NCBI GenBank assembly: GCA_031763025.1 | Contig: JASSKH010000020.1 | Coordinates: forward strand, 9,856,528-9,920,527 | Reading direction: 5' to 3' | Origin: Macrocystis pyrifera | Lineage: Eukaryota; Sar; Phaeophyceae; Laminariales; Laminariaceae | Length of the DNA stretch: 64,000 nt | Part shown: piece by piece, positions 10,001 through 21,219 of the stretch | Numbering within the stretch: the first letter of the stretch is position 1 | Layout of the letters: the number at the start of each line of letters is the position of its first letter | Program-made: the position numbers and the translations under genes | Notes under the pieces: generated by a model | What the model saw: the letters and a program-made list of their open reading frames with translations, nothing else | Database searches by the model: none | What the model was told of the DNA's origin: nothing

Positions 10001-13000
10001 GCTACGGAGAGATACAAGCCGTCGTGGACGAGCACGAAGACGGCCGTTTTAGGGCCATGGCAATAGATATATGGAGGCGTGCTCCGATAGGGGTCGACGA
10101 TTTTCGGTTAATTTTGTTGACAGGGGCTTCTCCAACTGAGTATCTACCCATCCGAACCCAATACCGTTTGTTAGTATTAATATTTTACAATATTTTCGGT
10201 ACAGCGCGCGACAGCGGTACAGCACGCGACAGCAGCTAATAGTCCCCTATAGTTGTGGACAAGGTTTTTCGGCTTGCTGTGATGTCCACGTGGATACTAG
10301 GCTCTTAAGGCTAGCATATACCTGGCAGGTTTTAGTGCGGCGTTCCTCGCCGAGCACGAATCCTTATTCACAGCTGTAAGTTCGTGAATCTTTAAAAAAC
10401 CTCAGCCTGAAATGCTGAACTCCGAAGCTATTACTTCATGTCGCATACTGTATGCACCTAAGCCGTGAGATCGTTAGTAGGCCACACCTATCTGTGTACT
10501 ACTGTAGAGGTGTACCCCGATGAGTACCCGTCACAAACGAGTATTCGGACAACCCGTTTTCGCTTACCGTGATCAACGGGTACCACAAGCGGAAGACAGG
10601 GCGTACTACGATTCAAAGTCGAAGCTACAACCTCAACCATCAAACGGGAAAAAACCGAGCTCCGGGTATCAATAAGAATAAAAAAGCTGAAACAAAATGC
10701 GTTCACCGTATAGTATAGGTGTCTTGGTTTTTGTTTTTTTCATGTTTTTTATAGTTTTATTAGAGTACCTGGCACAGTTTTGCGCAGCTGCACAGCATAA
10801 TGAGTACTACGTACAAATATAGAGAACCATGCCGTACGGGTAGTGGCGTGCCTCATGTAGTCTATGGCTGCACGCGCCAAACCAAGATACCCACACGTAC
10901 GCCCCTGAACTGAGCGAGGGGTGTACATACCTTGATAGTAGATCTTTATGGGGGTTTTGTGTCGGACGCCTGAAGCCGACCCTCCGACCCGAACCCTAAC
11001 CCTAACCCGAACCCGAACCCTATGCCAGTGGTCCGTGCTGGGATGCTGTGCTTGTCAACGTTGGCTCGGCCGGCGTCGATGCTGAGCTTGGGAAGACTCT
11101 AGGTTGACTCGGGATGACTCGGGATGCTGTGGCTTGGAAGGACTCGAAAGTTGATTAAGCCGCGTAAAACATACCCCTAGCCTATCAGAGTGCCTAATTA
11201 GCCACCTCAGGAAGATCTACTATCATGCTTTGTCCACTACTGGAACTGAGCACATTCAGTTATACAGCCAAAGACAGATTGACCTGATGTGCGCTATGGT
11301 TGGTGACGTTCTCGGACCTCCATGTCGGGCAGATGTCATGGTTCGGGTAAATAGAAGGCATGCCTATGTGTGCGTCTGTACTCGTAGTAGACCCCAAAGA
11401 CATCGAGGTCAATATGACAGGCACGCGCGTAAAAACAATAATTGAAATCTCCATGGACAGGTCAGGGACCCCCGTTTTCTGTCGATTGAAAAGGTTTATA
11501 GAGTTATCGTCCGGCATTCTAAACGGGGGACATGTCAAACATACGGGTGTGGTCACCCCCAAAACCCGCGGGTTTCGAGTCAAACGCGAACCCTTTACGT
11601 GTTTTTCCCATCCGGATTGTACCCGCCGGCTTCTCAGGTTTCTATCATCCGGGGTACACTTAAATTGTACCTGGTACTGCGTGTCGTACTAGGGCAGAGG
11701 ACCATATTATGGGGGTCCATAGTAAATAGGGACAAATATTGTTAGTAAAAACAGGGAAATGTATAGGTTTTTATGTACACTATAGGGCCTATTAACTACG
11801 GACCCCCGTAATAGTAAATAGCACCTACGGTACACACAAAAACCTATATATTTCCAGATTTTTACTCAAAATTTGGTCCCATTTACTATGGTCCCCCGTA
11901 ATAGGGCGGAGTTTTCGCAGCGTGCTGATGCCCGCCGCTGTTCCACGTATGCCAGCAAGTGTTCGAAATGTATAAAGTGCAGTTATAGTATCATATACGG
12001 GCCATATATCAACAACTAAAAGCGACAGTACTGCCACCTGAGGCATGTTAGTGTCTTAGTCCGTTGGGCTACTGGTGAAAGGTTAACCGATCGCCTACCC
12101 AATCTAAGCCTTATAACACCCCCCCCCCTGGAACGGGTGGAACGGGTCGGGTATACGGGTCGACGTGCCACCAACACGCGGTTCCAATTTTTTGTCATAT
12201 CCATAAAAGCATTCTTTTAAGATTCTTGGCACGGAGGAAATTCACTTCCTCCAAAAGGTGATTCCACGGTGGACGTGAGATTCGAACTCACGACCAGCGA
12301 CTCATGTCGTGCCGATGATGCCATTATGTAAGGTCTTGGTCCGTTGGGCTTCTCGTGAAAGGTTCACCGATACCCTACCCAATCTTAGCCTCGTAAACTA
12401 AGGGTGACCACTGCGAAAAGTAGGAGGGGGGCTGCCACAACCGAAGACGCCACTTGTTAAGATTAAAGGTCGGGACACTTTGTATCCCTGGACAGGTTTT
12501 CCTGTTAAGTCGGTACTCGTTGGTACTCACGTGTGTTGTAAGAGCGGCTTTGTTCTTTTCATGCACGAGGAGACTAAGAGCCGAGCTCGTGCCTCGCTGG
12601 GAAAACTGGGAAAACTGGTCTACGATACGCCTCCCGAGTGCCACAAATACGATCCTACCACTTGAACCCAGGTAACTACCGGGCTTTCAGCCTCCTTCAA
12701 GGCAGTGTCATAACAGGCACACGTCAAAGTGGAAACTGCTTTTTTTTACAGAAGCGATCTACTGCTTTTTACGACAGCACGCTACAAGACACGAAAAACC
12801 CAGACAACGACGTATTTTTCGACCGAAAAAAAACCCAGACAACGACGTATTTTTCGGCCAACTTGCTTTAAAAACGTCACTACAAAGGCTCATTTTGGTG
12901 TCATGGGTTCGTCACTTATAGCCGGCGACAGCAAATTTCTGATGTGCCTCGTGTATAGTGCACCTGGTACGCATGTAGTGGAGGTACTGCGCAATTGCTA

Positions 13001-16000
13001 CCGGTGGGACTGGTGATTACTCTTTCCTGTTGTACGGACGCCACGAGAAAATGTACTAGAACGTAGTAGATTGCAAGTACACTGCATACAATTGGAGGGA
13101 TTCGTCGCCATAACGGGACCGCAGTTTCACACGGGTCAAGGGAGACGCTTTCGTCAGCACTGACCCGAACCACGCTGGAACAAATAAGCACTTCGTCGAC
13201 TCCCGATGTGTGCCTCCTCCGTTATAACATCGACAACACAAGAAGCGCGACCAAACCGCACAGTCTGGGGTGGTCACTGTTTTGCGTACCGTCTAGCCAG
13301 ACTTATGCCACGGTAGGGATTTTGCCCTTTCTTATTTCCGAGGAAAATTCTGAACGGCTGAGTGACTCAAGCGACCAACCACCGGTACATATGAACGATG
13401 AACATGTTGCCAATTAATACGAAGTAGTAGGTTTGTAGCAGAACTTAGCTCCTGCACACGTTGGTCAGGTTGCGTGACCTTCTTCGAAGTCGCCTTTCGG
13501 GCGATGACAGATATTCAAGCTTGTGGTGCGAGGTGCTCCGAAGATGAGGCACCGCCCCCTACCGTGATGTTCGCTCGGCATTACGGATACCCTTGCCGCC
13601 GTGTGTGTCCCTCAGGACAAGCTTGATGCTTCCGAGGCCGCTGCCGCCAACGGTTGCTGCAAAGATTTCACGCGCCCTTGCAGGGTCCCACCCTACCCTC
13701 TACAGGAGGAAATAGAAGCTGCGGGCGGTCGCAACTTCGAGTACGACGACTACGGGCCGGGGGGGCTGTACTGGCCCTACGGCGGCTCCGGAACGTTTGT
13801 CAGTGCGGGGCTGGTGATTGATGCAATCGGGAGCACCAAGGGGTGGAGGCACTGCGCCAGTGTCTTTGGCATCAAAAACACCGACGTTCAGGTGAACACA
13901 GCCAGTGCAGACTTGCACCCACCAAATAGTAGTAGATTGAAAATGGCTCAATCTTGATACGGACATAGACGGCACTACCCGTGAAACGGATAACCCGGAA
14001 GGGTCTAGAGTGCTAGCCGGGAGGGGGTTTTGATGTGTCGCGGTCGGGAAGCTGTGTGGAGTGACTGCGCCCCGTCTCTTCGGTATCATGACCACTGACG
14101 TGTACGGGTGGGTGAGTCTATAGGGCGCGTTATTTTGCCTCTCAGAACGTCGCTCGCGTTATCTTGCGGACAAAACGTCTGTTAGATCTGTTCCTGTTCT
14201 GTTTAGCGGGATTAAGATGGATTGCCTTGAGGCAGAGTACTTCCAATGCCTCGGAGTGGGAAGGGGGGGGGGTCACTGTCCTCGCATCTTCGCTGTCATG
14301 GAGACCCCTTTTTCGAGTAAATCATTACGCTACGAGGGTGTCCCGACTTTTGCATGGCCTACTTCGTACGGAGATGCATGGTGATGGATTGTGATTGAAT
14401 GTACTCTAATTTGACAGGCGTGGAAGGTCCCGCCGTAACGTCGGGCACTGCAGGCCGGTCCTTGTCGTGAACTCTTCAAAGCAGTCAATCCTGCTGCTAT
14501 TTCGGAAATATTATGACCGGAGAGATGTGGGGTCGCTGCACCCATTCCTTTGGTGGTCATGGATTCTGACGTTCAGGCGCAGCAATGGGGGGGGAGTTCG
14601 AACTACGTTGACAGTCAGGAAGGGAGTTTTGACAGATTGCTGTTTTGAGTTGGGTTGACGCCGTTGAAGTAAGGCAATAAACTGAGGCGCAGTGACAAAT
14701 TAGAACTCAGGTGCCCATGCCAACAGCAGTGCGAAACAACAATGGCTCACACGTCCTGCTCCCAAACCCTTCGTTCACCCACCGTGCCGTTCGATTGCGA
14801 AGTTCGCCCAGTGCCTTAAGCTGCACGGGTACTCAATGGGCCGCCACCTCGAGGGGTTCGCTCAGATGGAAACATCCGACACCGATGCCATCCGGGATAT
14901 ATTAGGAGCTAATTGTCAGGTAAATCCATAGCGTGTCCACTTCGAACAACGAACGGAATGCGTAGCAGGCGTTGTCGAGACCTGTACGGCATTCTTTGTC
15001 GAGGTCCAGATCGTCTGATGGTGGCAGACCTCAGATCGTTCACAAGGCCCAGCTTCAGAGCGATGGCCGAGAGGCTAGCGTGGAGCTGTGACTAACACAG
15101 TTCGGGCTTCGTACACTGATTGGCGATCACTTGCACGAAGTTGGTCGTTGAGGTGGTAGATGACGCTCTCGGGCGCAAAACGTAGGGCCCCTTGTAGAAT
15201 TACGATTGCACGTACATACAAATACCATGTACCAGGTAGCTAAACTCGTCTCTCCAGGTACATTTCGAGCACTGGACGGACAATACCTCCGACGTCGCGC
15301 TGTGTAACGTTCTTGTTATGACCTCCGTATTTCATATCAGTACAAGACCAGGCGTGGCTACGATCGTGGTATTCGCATCAATTATCGGCCGAAACAATTC
15401 TGAATGACGGAGCCCCTCGACTGAGGCAAGACACTACCTATAACCCGTTTGTGCTGCACAATACTTATCGCTTCGAGCACCTAAGTCTCAATAGGCTTCT
15501 TCAGGTTTGAAGCCTAATTATTTTACTAACAGTCAGTTTGGGTGAGGCACGGAGCTCAAGTCAGGAGTCCTAGAGAAAGTAAGTGCCACGCACACCCCTT
15601 TCTAACGTCTACACCCCAAGGAACAAAATACCCGAACGATTTTTAAGCTTGTTGTTTGTGTGATGTGTCGTGCCTCGCCAAAACCGAGCGTTGTGATCTG
15701 ATGCAACAGGTAGGGGAGCCTCCAGTGGATCCTTCCAGTCTAATCGCACACCCTTGCCGTACTCAATGAAACGGCCTTAACATCAAGCGAAGTGTCCTCA
15801 ATCGGTTGCGAGACACATCAAGTAGCCCAAACGGAACCACGAAAAATGCTAACGTGCTAGTGTTGGAAAAAGTACATATTACGTCATGGCTTTGAATGAA
15901 ATATCTGGAGCTTAACATTGTAGGATACAGGGTCAACGTCGGGCGTATTCTTGGCATTGGTCCTGCGAAGTCAACGTTGGAATGTTTGCGCGAAACGTTT

Positions 16001-17022
16001 TATGGACATGCCCAGGAGTAACTGGCACCAACTCACTCAGAAACGAAAAAGAAAAAAAATGCGAGTAATTTAAATGGAAACGCCTGACCGCCATGTAGAT
16101 GGGTTCAAGGACGGGACACAATTCCCTGCGCCGCTAGCGACAGCCCAAGGTCTTCGCGAAAATAAAAACAAGATATATCACGCTAATCCTCTGATCATTA
16201 CGGTCAACATGATGCCAGATGTCTGACTTATCGAGTACCGATTGCATGCTGCATTCGTGGTGGGCGCAATTTGAGGCGATTTTCATGCACCAGCCTGGAA
16301 TCTTCAGTTGGATATCGGCTCGCTCCTAACTTGGGACTACTTCTGCAGTTTGTGTCAGGTCTACGAGTTTCCGTAGGGTTTACTAACTTTAGGAAGTTCA
16401 TTCCAAACTTGTGTAGGCATTGGGTTTCTGATGTAGCGCAGCAGTACAAAGAGCGTCGAGTTGGCAAACAAAAGTGCGCTCGCTTTCTCGACAACGGTAA
16501 GAGTTCTAAGTAAAGTCGAGCAAGGCAGTTTCCGAAGGCTCCCGACTAGATTTTTCTGAAAACGCCTTGTTTGGTTTTAGCAAACCCTTCTCGTCCTAGA
16601 ATGGTCGAGCGCTCAAAATCGATAGTACCCCCGGTGCGAACTCGACGTTCTTTACGCTATACCGGCAGATGGCGAACGGCTTCTCTTTTGGGGATGGGAA
16701 ACAGCACCAAACGAAACCTCCAAGTATTTCATATGTGGGCCTGAACCAAAAGTGAGCACCGCCCCCCACCACCATCGGCGGTGTTTTACTGATTGTTCTA
16801 TCCTCGCAGATCATGGGCGTGCATCTGGGAATGAACCATCTCACGGATGGGACCACCTACACACCGGAATCGTTCGGGGATGCTGTGGCTGCGGTCCGCG
16901 ACGAAGACATTGCCTGGATGGAAAACAAGGATAGACGCCTGAACGCCTCTTGCCACGAATCGTGGGCGGAACTTGCCAAGTGGAAGTCCTATAGCAGTGG
17001 TGCAAGCGACGGCGCACGCTAA
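6985..17022 (+). CDS. Fringe/GT31-like glycosyltransferase, five exons, 5' partial
   Basis: Likely a Golgi-type inverting glycosyltransferase that adds a sugar to a protein or glycan in the secretory pathway; donor and acceptor are not known. Five exons join in phase 0 with AG/GT borders: 6985-7086, 7750-7860, 13616-13891, 14812-14919 and 16810-17022, 269 codons plus TAA. Visible motifs: IFVVSDEDDN; WLALGDDDTIF with the DxD metal-binding motif; YGGSGTFVSAGL, the Fringe-family glycine motif; and GWRHC, then NTDVQCLKLHGY. These match the order in the Fringe-like/DUF604 group. Exons with the start codon, any membrane anchor and the N-terminal strands are not seen. The usual 'PYYIG'-type segment after exon 2 is also missing, so a small exon may lie in the 5.8-kb intron. 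The introns carry several transposons. Family call is strong; substrate is unknown. Confidence 0.8.
7750..7860 (+). CDS. Glycosyltransferase exon B (DxD motif)
   Basis: 37 codons after acceptor GCTTTTCAG and before donor CAG|GTCAGC. It holds FDWLALGDDDTIFM, the metal-binding DDD box, followed by a helix ending in FLRHIDHTQ. The DDDTxF and late DH residues are typical of the Fringe/DUF604 family. Confidence 0.82.
7948..8040 (+). mobile_element. TA-flanked MITE (mariner-like)
   Basis: A 93-bp element with ends CGGGGG and CCCCCG, both flanked by TA. Subterminal inverted words are TTAAATAGGACC and GGTCTTATTTACCATGG. The TA target suggests a Tc1/mariner-mobilised MITE. Relatives lie at 11710, 11811, 53464, 60321/62041 and 63231. 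Confidence 0.8.
8041..9468. other. Intron sequence; 59-bp tandem pair
   Basis: No exon was recognised. A 59-bp unit starting TCTTGGACTGCTGTG is repeated in tandem at 9086-9144 and 9145-9203. Open frames over 8875-9444 have no known match. Confidence 0.5.
9469..9859. mobile_element. Foldback element with ~165-bp inverted arms
   Basis: The left arm (9469-9635) runs CTCGAGAAAAACGGAAGC, AGTTCGTAAATGTTTC, GTCTGATTAG, CTCTTCGACAGCAAAC, CACAGCCGGAGGTA. The same series appears reversed and complemented from 9859 back to 9697, with roughly 70-80% match by eye. The loop is about 60 bp. There is no coding sequence and no clear target duplication. Confidence 0.75.
9860..10933. other. Intron sequence, no gene
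   Basis: Nothing recognised apart from an 18-bp direct repeat, GGTACAGC(G/A)CGCGACAGC, at 10199-10234. Confidence 0.5.
10934..11224. mobile_element. TIR element carrying CCCTAA repeats
   Basis: Perfect 13-bp terminal inverted repeats: GATAGTAGATCTT (10934-10946) and AAGATCTACTATC (11212-11224). Near the left end is a telomere-like stretch, AACCCTAACCCTAACCC (10992-11008). The body repeats GACTCGGGATG. Relatives: 57472-57753, a partial copy at 62104-62219, and short pieces at 60270 and 63066. It is non-coding and its superfamily is not known. Confidence 0.72.
11225..11709. other. Intron sequence, no gene
   Basis: Short open frames on both strands only; nothing recognised. Confidence 0.4.
11710..11898. 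mobile_element. Two abutting MITEs of the CGGGGG family
   Basis: The first copy, 11710-11808, is in reverse orientation (GGGGGTCCATAGTAAATAGG ... CCCCCG). The second, 11811-11898, begins without its outer CGGGGGACC and ends TTTACTATGGTCCCCCG followed by TA. Tail-to-tail insertion at a TA inside the first copy's right end explains the layout. Confidence 0.78.
12046..12398 (-). mobile_element. TRIM-like element, copy 1
   Basis: A 353-bp unit bounded by direct repeats of about 72 bp (12046-12118 and 12327-12398). On the minus strand they contain GGCTTAGATTGGGTAGG and CCCAACGGAC and end TAACA-like. A G-run on the minus strand (12119-12129) directly precedes the 3' repeat, like a polypurine tract. 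The interior has a tRNA T-arm look-alike, CGTGAG-TTCGAAT-CTCACG (12274-12292). A TRIM fossil fits; a tRNA-based SINE with duplicated ends is the alternative. A second copy is at 38147. Confidence 0.6.
12399..13615. other. Intron sequence; short tandem repeat
   Basis: No exon recognised. The stretch 12793-12860 holds two copies of a roughly 35-bp unit with CCCAGACAACGACGTATTTT. Confidence 0.5.
13616..13891 (+). CDS. Glycosyltransferase exon C (GGSG motif)
   Basis: 92 codons after acceptor TCCCTCAG and before donor CAG|GTGAAC. It has a Cys pair early (NGCC, then RPC), then GPGGLYWPYGGSGTFVSAGL and KGWRHCASV, and ends in NTDVQ. It is the longest exon and gives the clearest family match. Confidence 0.85.
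14812..14919 (+). CDS. Glycosyltransferase exon D
   Basis: 36 codons, acceptor TTCGCCCAG and donor CAG|GTAAAT. It encodes CLKLHGYSMGRH, continuing the DVQ..C motif of exon C in phase, and ends in RDILGANCQ. Confidence 0.75.
14920..16809. other. Last intron of the glycosyltransferase gene
   Basis: Bounded by donor CAG|GTAAAT at 14920 and acceptor CTCGCAG at 16809. No repeat family or exon was recognised inside. Confidence 0.55.
16810..17022 (+). CDS. Glycosyltransferase exon E (C-terminus)
   Basis: 70 codons plus TAA after acceptor TATCCTCGCAG. It begins IMGVHLGMNHLTDG, with a His suited to the family's C-terminal His position, and ends in SSGASDGAR. A decayed copy of its middle part sits at 19150-19262. 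Confidence 0.72.
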   Translation: MMGVHLGMNHLTDGTTYTPESFGDAVAAVRDEDIAWMENKDRRLNASCHESWAELAKWKSYSSGASDGAR

Positions 17023-19149
17023 CAACAAGAAACGTCGAAGCCGGTGGCGTTGAAGTTCAGTTTCATATATTGCCACCAATGGGAACAGGCTAATACCAAT
17101 GGTTTCGGCTGCAGTAGTGATACCTTCTTCGATAGGAGGTAACACTGCTTGGCCGAAGCATTCATTGACTGACGAGGCCTCTTAACTGAGGGACTTAAGC
17201 CAATGAAAAGGCACGCCTTATCGGTGAGACACCATCTGAATTTTTTGTTTATAATACCCAAACAGGCCATGGGATTGCTGCTGGGCCTGCTTCGCCTGGC
17301 TGGTGCACTTTCGATGCGCGCTAAAAAGCGATCGAAATATAGAGCAGTTGTTGGCCTGTTTGCGTTCTGATTGATGCGCGCCCGTTAAGGGCTTCAAGGA
17401 ATTAGCAAACACCGTTTTTATTTATTAATAGAACGATCTTCGGTATGTACCTGGGCCGTGAAGTCGTGCATCGAGTTGTCTCGGTATTTATCAAATCACC
17501 CCTCGGGTGAAGTAGACCCTGTTGTAGCATGTATCTCATCATTTCCGTCAGGGTCTACTCTTTTATGGGCGAGGCGTGTACAGTAGTAGATATCCTCAAC
17601 TCAGGATCCTCGGGAGAATCAGGTCCATCCCTATGATATTGGGGCATGCCTTTGCAATAGTATTGGGAATTTTGTGTGGTGTGCGACCTTGAGAACCGAT
17701 TATGTGGTCCACTGCAATTTTAATTTAAGAGTGACATTATATGGGCCTCCATTTATCACACGGCCGAAGATACTAACCGTTGGGCCCCCTGCATTCTATA
17801 GTAGTATCCTAGTACGAGTACTGCTGTAGTCAGATTCACGACCAGGTTCGTTTCGAGATGCACACGTGCTCGATTTTTTTTTGCAAACCGGACCGATCAG
17901 ATATACAGGCAGTAGTATCGGCCCTCTCGTACATTTGAAAAAAGGTTCCTTTTTGTGTTGCGCCAACATGAACCTTGTTCTGGCGGAGCCAGAATGGGGT
18001 TACTTTTTTAGTTACATATTTTTGTGGACGGCGAGCGCGTACATGGATAGTCTGCATTCGTTCCCCCAAGTTTTGTTTTTAACTCCTCAGCTGGTTTTTG
18101 TGTCAAGTTAGTTTTCTCACGAGCGGGCCGATACTGACCTTGCCATGTTTTTGGATCTAAGTTTTCTCCGTCAGACGCAATCGAGATCATACTTGAGGTA
18201 TACGTGCCTGTGTATGTTCTGCGCGATCAACTATTAATAGTAGATGATATTTCTTGCTGGGAGGGAGCTGCATGACGCAACTCTCTTTGTCGCCATGTCT
18301 GCCGGACGGGATCTGTATGAAGTACAGCTCTTTCTTGCGAGCAATATATCATCATGGAAACTATAGGATCTAGAGCATCTACCGGAGATCGTGATTAGTC
18401 CATTGCGTGGAAGGGTCGAAAGCGGCCGGAGAAACCTGGAGACACAACACAGGGAGTGTTTCTAGACACGAGCCCTGCCGGGTAGATCCGCTGAGACGCG
18501 TGCTATGCGCGATAGGAGTGACCTTTGTTCGACCGAAACGCTTTTGGCAAACGGGGCTCCTTCTCCAAGGGCTCTGGACAAACATCCCAATTCCGTTGGA
18601 ACGCCGTGTGTGCGTCACGATAAGGCGTCCCTTGTATACCCAGCAGGCAACTGTGTTGCGATTTCAGGTATTCTTATATGTCAGGTTTGCTTTCGTATGG
18701 TTGCGGTGTACAGTAGAACCTTTAAAGCAAGAAGAGCCCCAGAAAACAAGAGGTGAGCATTCTCTGTCGTAGCATGTATCCCTTGTAGGTCGGAAACCAC
18801 TGAGTAAAAGAGGCGTGCTACGTGCGATAAGGTACGCCTAATCGTTAACATGTTGGTCGCTTGAAGAGCTCCCATACATCTTACCGAACAATCTTATTTG
18901 ATAGAGAGAGCTTTTCTTAGTAATGGGCTAAGCCCGGCGCATAGGCCATCGGGTGAGCTACGTGCAGGTACTCAACGTGCTCTAATCTGTAAAATAAAAT
19001 TCAGTGGAGGAGCCTCTCCCCCTCCCCCGTCTGTGAGTATTTGATCCGCCTCGAAAGCGCAACGCCGATCATAGCTCAGAGCTGTAGCCCACTTAAAAAA
19101 GATGAGGCATCGCTTCGATGCTACGAGCTACACAACACACTTGTTTTGG
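17023..19149. other. No gene seen
   Basis: Downstream of the glycosyltransferase stop. An 11-bp perfect inverted repeat, AGTAGACCCTG / CAGGGTCTACT, lies at 17511-17521 and 17549-17559, about 490 bp after the stop. Open frames here, including 18407-18772, match nothing known. Confidence 0.45.
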
Positions 19150-19262
19150 GGGTAAGAAATGCTGTAGCTGCGACTCGGGATGACGGCATGGCATTGATGG
19201 AAAATAATGGCGTACGTCGAAGCGCCTGCCAGGAATCGAGGGCGGCCCTTTCGACGTAGAAC
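19150..19262 (+). pseudogene. Decayed copy of glycosyltransferase exon E
   Basis: The frame reads VRNAVAATRDDGMALMENN, then RRSACQESRAALS. This parallels exon E, which reads FGDAVAAVRDEDIAWMENK, then RRLNASCHESWAEL. The DNA also aligns over about 110 bp (GCTGTAGCTGCGACTCGGGA against GCTGTGGCTGCGGTCCGCGA). The upstream part of exon E and its acceptor are not conserved, and a stop follows at once. A partial tandem duplication of the gene's 3' end is likely. Confidence 0.65.
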
Positions 19263-21199
19263 TCGATGCGCAGCAGGATACTTCACTGTGTTGTCAACTT
19301 GTGTGCGTTGATGGATTTGTTGGATATAGGAATTTCGCGTACCAGGTGTTGTTTTGGAATATATACGAGCACTGCTGTGTTCTTCCTCAGATTGTTAGCC
19401 TCTTTGCTTCTGTTTTTTTGTGTTTCTTCTTTGCTTTTATTTATGTTTGTTCTTTTATTCATTAACTTTCCTTGGTTTGTATGTATTTCGATATATCTTG
19501 GTTCCTTGCGACTGACTGTATGTTTGTCAGGCATATCCAGCACGATTTTATGATACTGTATTGCCTGCATTGTATTCGTGTGTCGTAGTTTCGCGACCAC
19601 AGAGCTACAGTAGTAACATTTCGGGACACAGAATCAGAAGTAACCGCTCCATGTGAAGACCACACACCACAATAAGGATGCACACATGCCCTCTAGACCA
19701 CGAATCGTGCGCGGAGATGTCGACGCGGAAGTAGTAGTCAGATTCGCGCCAAAACGTCGTGTAGCTGGGTTGGAGAACGACTGTTTGGCACTTGAGGTCT
19801 AGCGGAGAGTGAAACCGTCGACACGTAGCATTTGCAACGCCTATACCAAGGGGCAGCACAGAGATATTATGAGGCTCTTCACTCGAGTGACCGGTATCCT
19901 AAAGGCTGGGCGCTGACCTTGTCGTAGTTGCGTATACGTGTTTCTCCCAGATACCGACTTCGAGAAAATGAATTTCACGCCGATGTTTTCGGTTTCCACA
20001 CGCTTGTCCATCGGAGAGTGGTTAGTTTTTCTGTTGGTCGACGAGAGAAATGAAGGTGATCAATTTGTATTTTAAAACAGTATCTACTGTAGTGTTTGGC
20101 GTGTATTCCATCCGAAAACGATGTTACTTGAGCTGCACCTGACCCATGTTGGAGATAAAATATATGGAGACAATGCGGGGTGCTATATGCAGTAGTGCAA
20201 GGAGTGAACGTCAAAAATGTGCTTTGCCAAAGTTTATACTCTTGGGGATGACGCCTAATACAGCAGTAGCCAGTATGATATAGTCGCTGCTGCAGAACAC
20301 ATGGTTACATGGTACAACGCAGGTCGTACTACCGTACGCAGGCAGTACCCATCTAGGAGTAGTGATCTGTACCGTAGGGCGGTTTTTATGTGGTACATTA
20401 CCAGTAGGCAGCAGAAGGTATTGCACTCTTCTGTGTATTCGTACAGATAGGAAAATATGTTTCAACAACAGTAATATCGTGGATATACACAACATCACAT
20501 GTGGTACATACGTACTGGTTAAGCATGGAAAATATATCTTCAGTATCCCTCGGGAACCAGTAGCATAGTATTTGTTTTGGTTGAAGTAACAACGTAGGCT
20601 AGATATCCCAAAATATATCTGGTGTCGGTTGTTGCTGCAGTAAAAATGGGAGTTATTTTTCTTGTTTGAACGAATTTTAAGGGCGGTCTTTCGATTCGAG
20701 CCGTGAGCGCACACGCGCACCGTCCCCCTTTGAGATAACTTTACGTTTGCTCACCATCAGCTTGCCTATGTTCCAACACTTTCTTCCCAACAATTTTCAC
20801 CTTGTTTGCATTTTTGGAAGTATCGTACGTAACGCAGAACAATGTTACAGGGTTGAATTTCAAAATTCAGTTCAACCTGTGCGGATTATCTCTGGTACGT
20901 GCTTCAAGCCAGGAAATCAACCGTGTTACCGGGTAACAAAACTACTGTAATATGTGGCCGGAACAAAAAGGTCGAATACGCCAATCGAGACGGTAATAAG
21001 TATAGGACGGAAAATGCACCCCTGAGATAATCCGAACCGAAACCACGACAACACCAGGAATAGGCCAAAGCAACAGTTTAGCATGCCACCGAAAGTAGTC
21101 GTCGTTTACCAGTGGATGTGTCACAGTGATAGACACAGGACAGGACGGATGAAGTTCCTCTCCGATGTCTTGCGTTCGCTCAGCCGAGTGAAACGCAAC
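19263..21199. other. No gene seen
   Basis: AT-rich sequence with scattered short frames; none has splice borders or motifs that can be defended. Copies of the window-wide words CAGCAGTA and TACCAGGT occur here. Confidence 0.4.
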
Positions 21200-21219
21200 G
21201 GGGGGGGGGGGGGGGGGGG
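21200..21219. repeat. Poly-G tract
   Basis: Twenty consecutive G. Immediately after, a word like ATATCCAAGGYAAGRRGACT recurs three times (about 21220, 21269 and 21361). Confidence 0.9.

Noticed and set aside
12274-12292. tRNA gene on the minus strand
   Set aside because: Only the T arm is convincing; it lies inside the TRIM-like element, and the copy at 38256 has a weakened loop.
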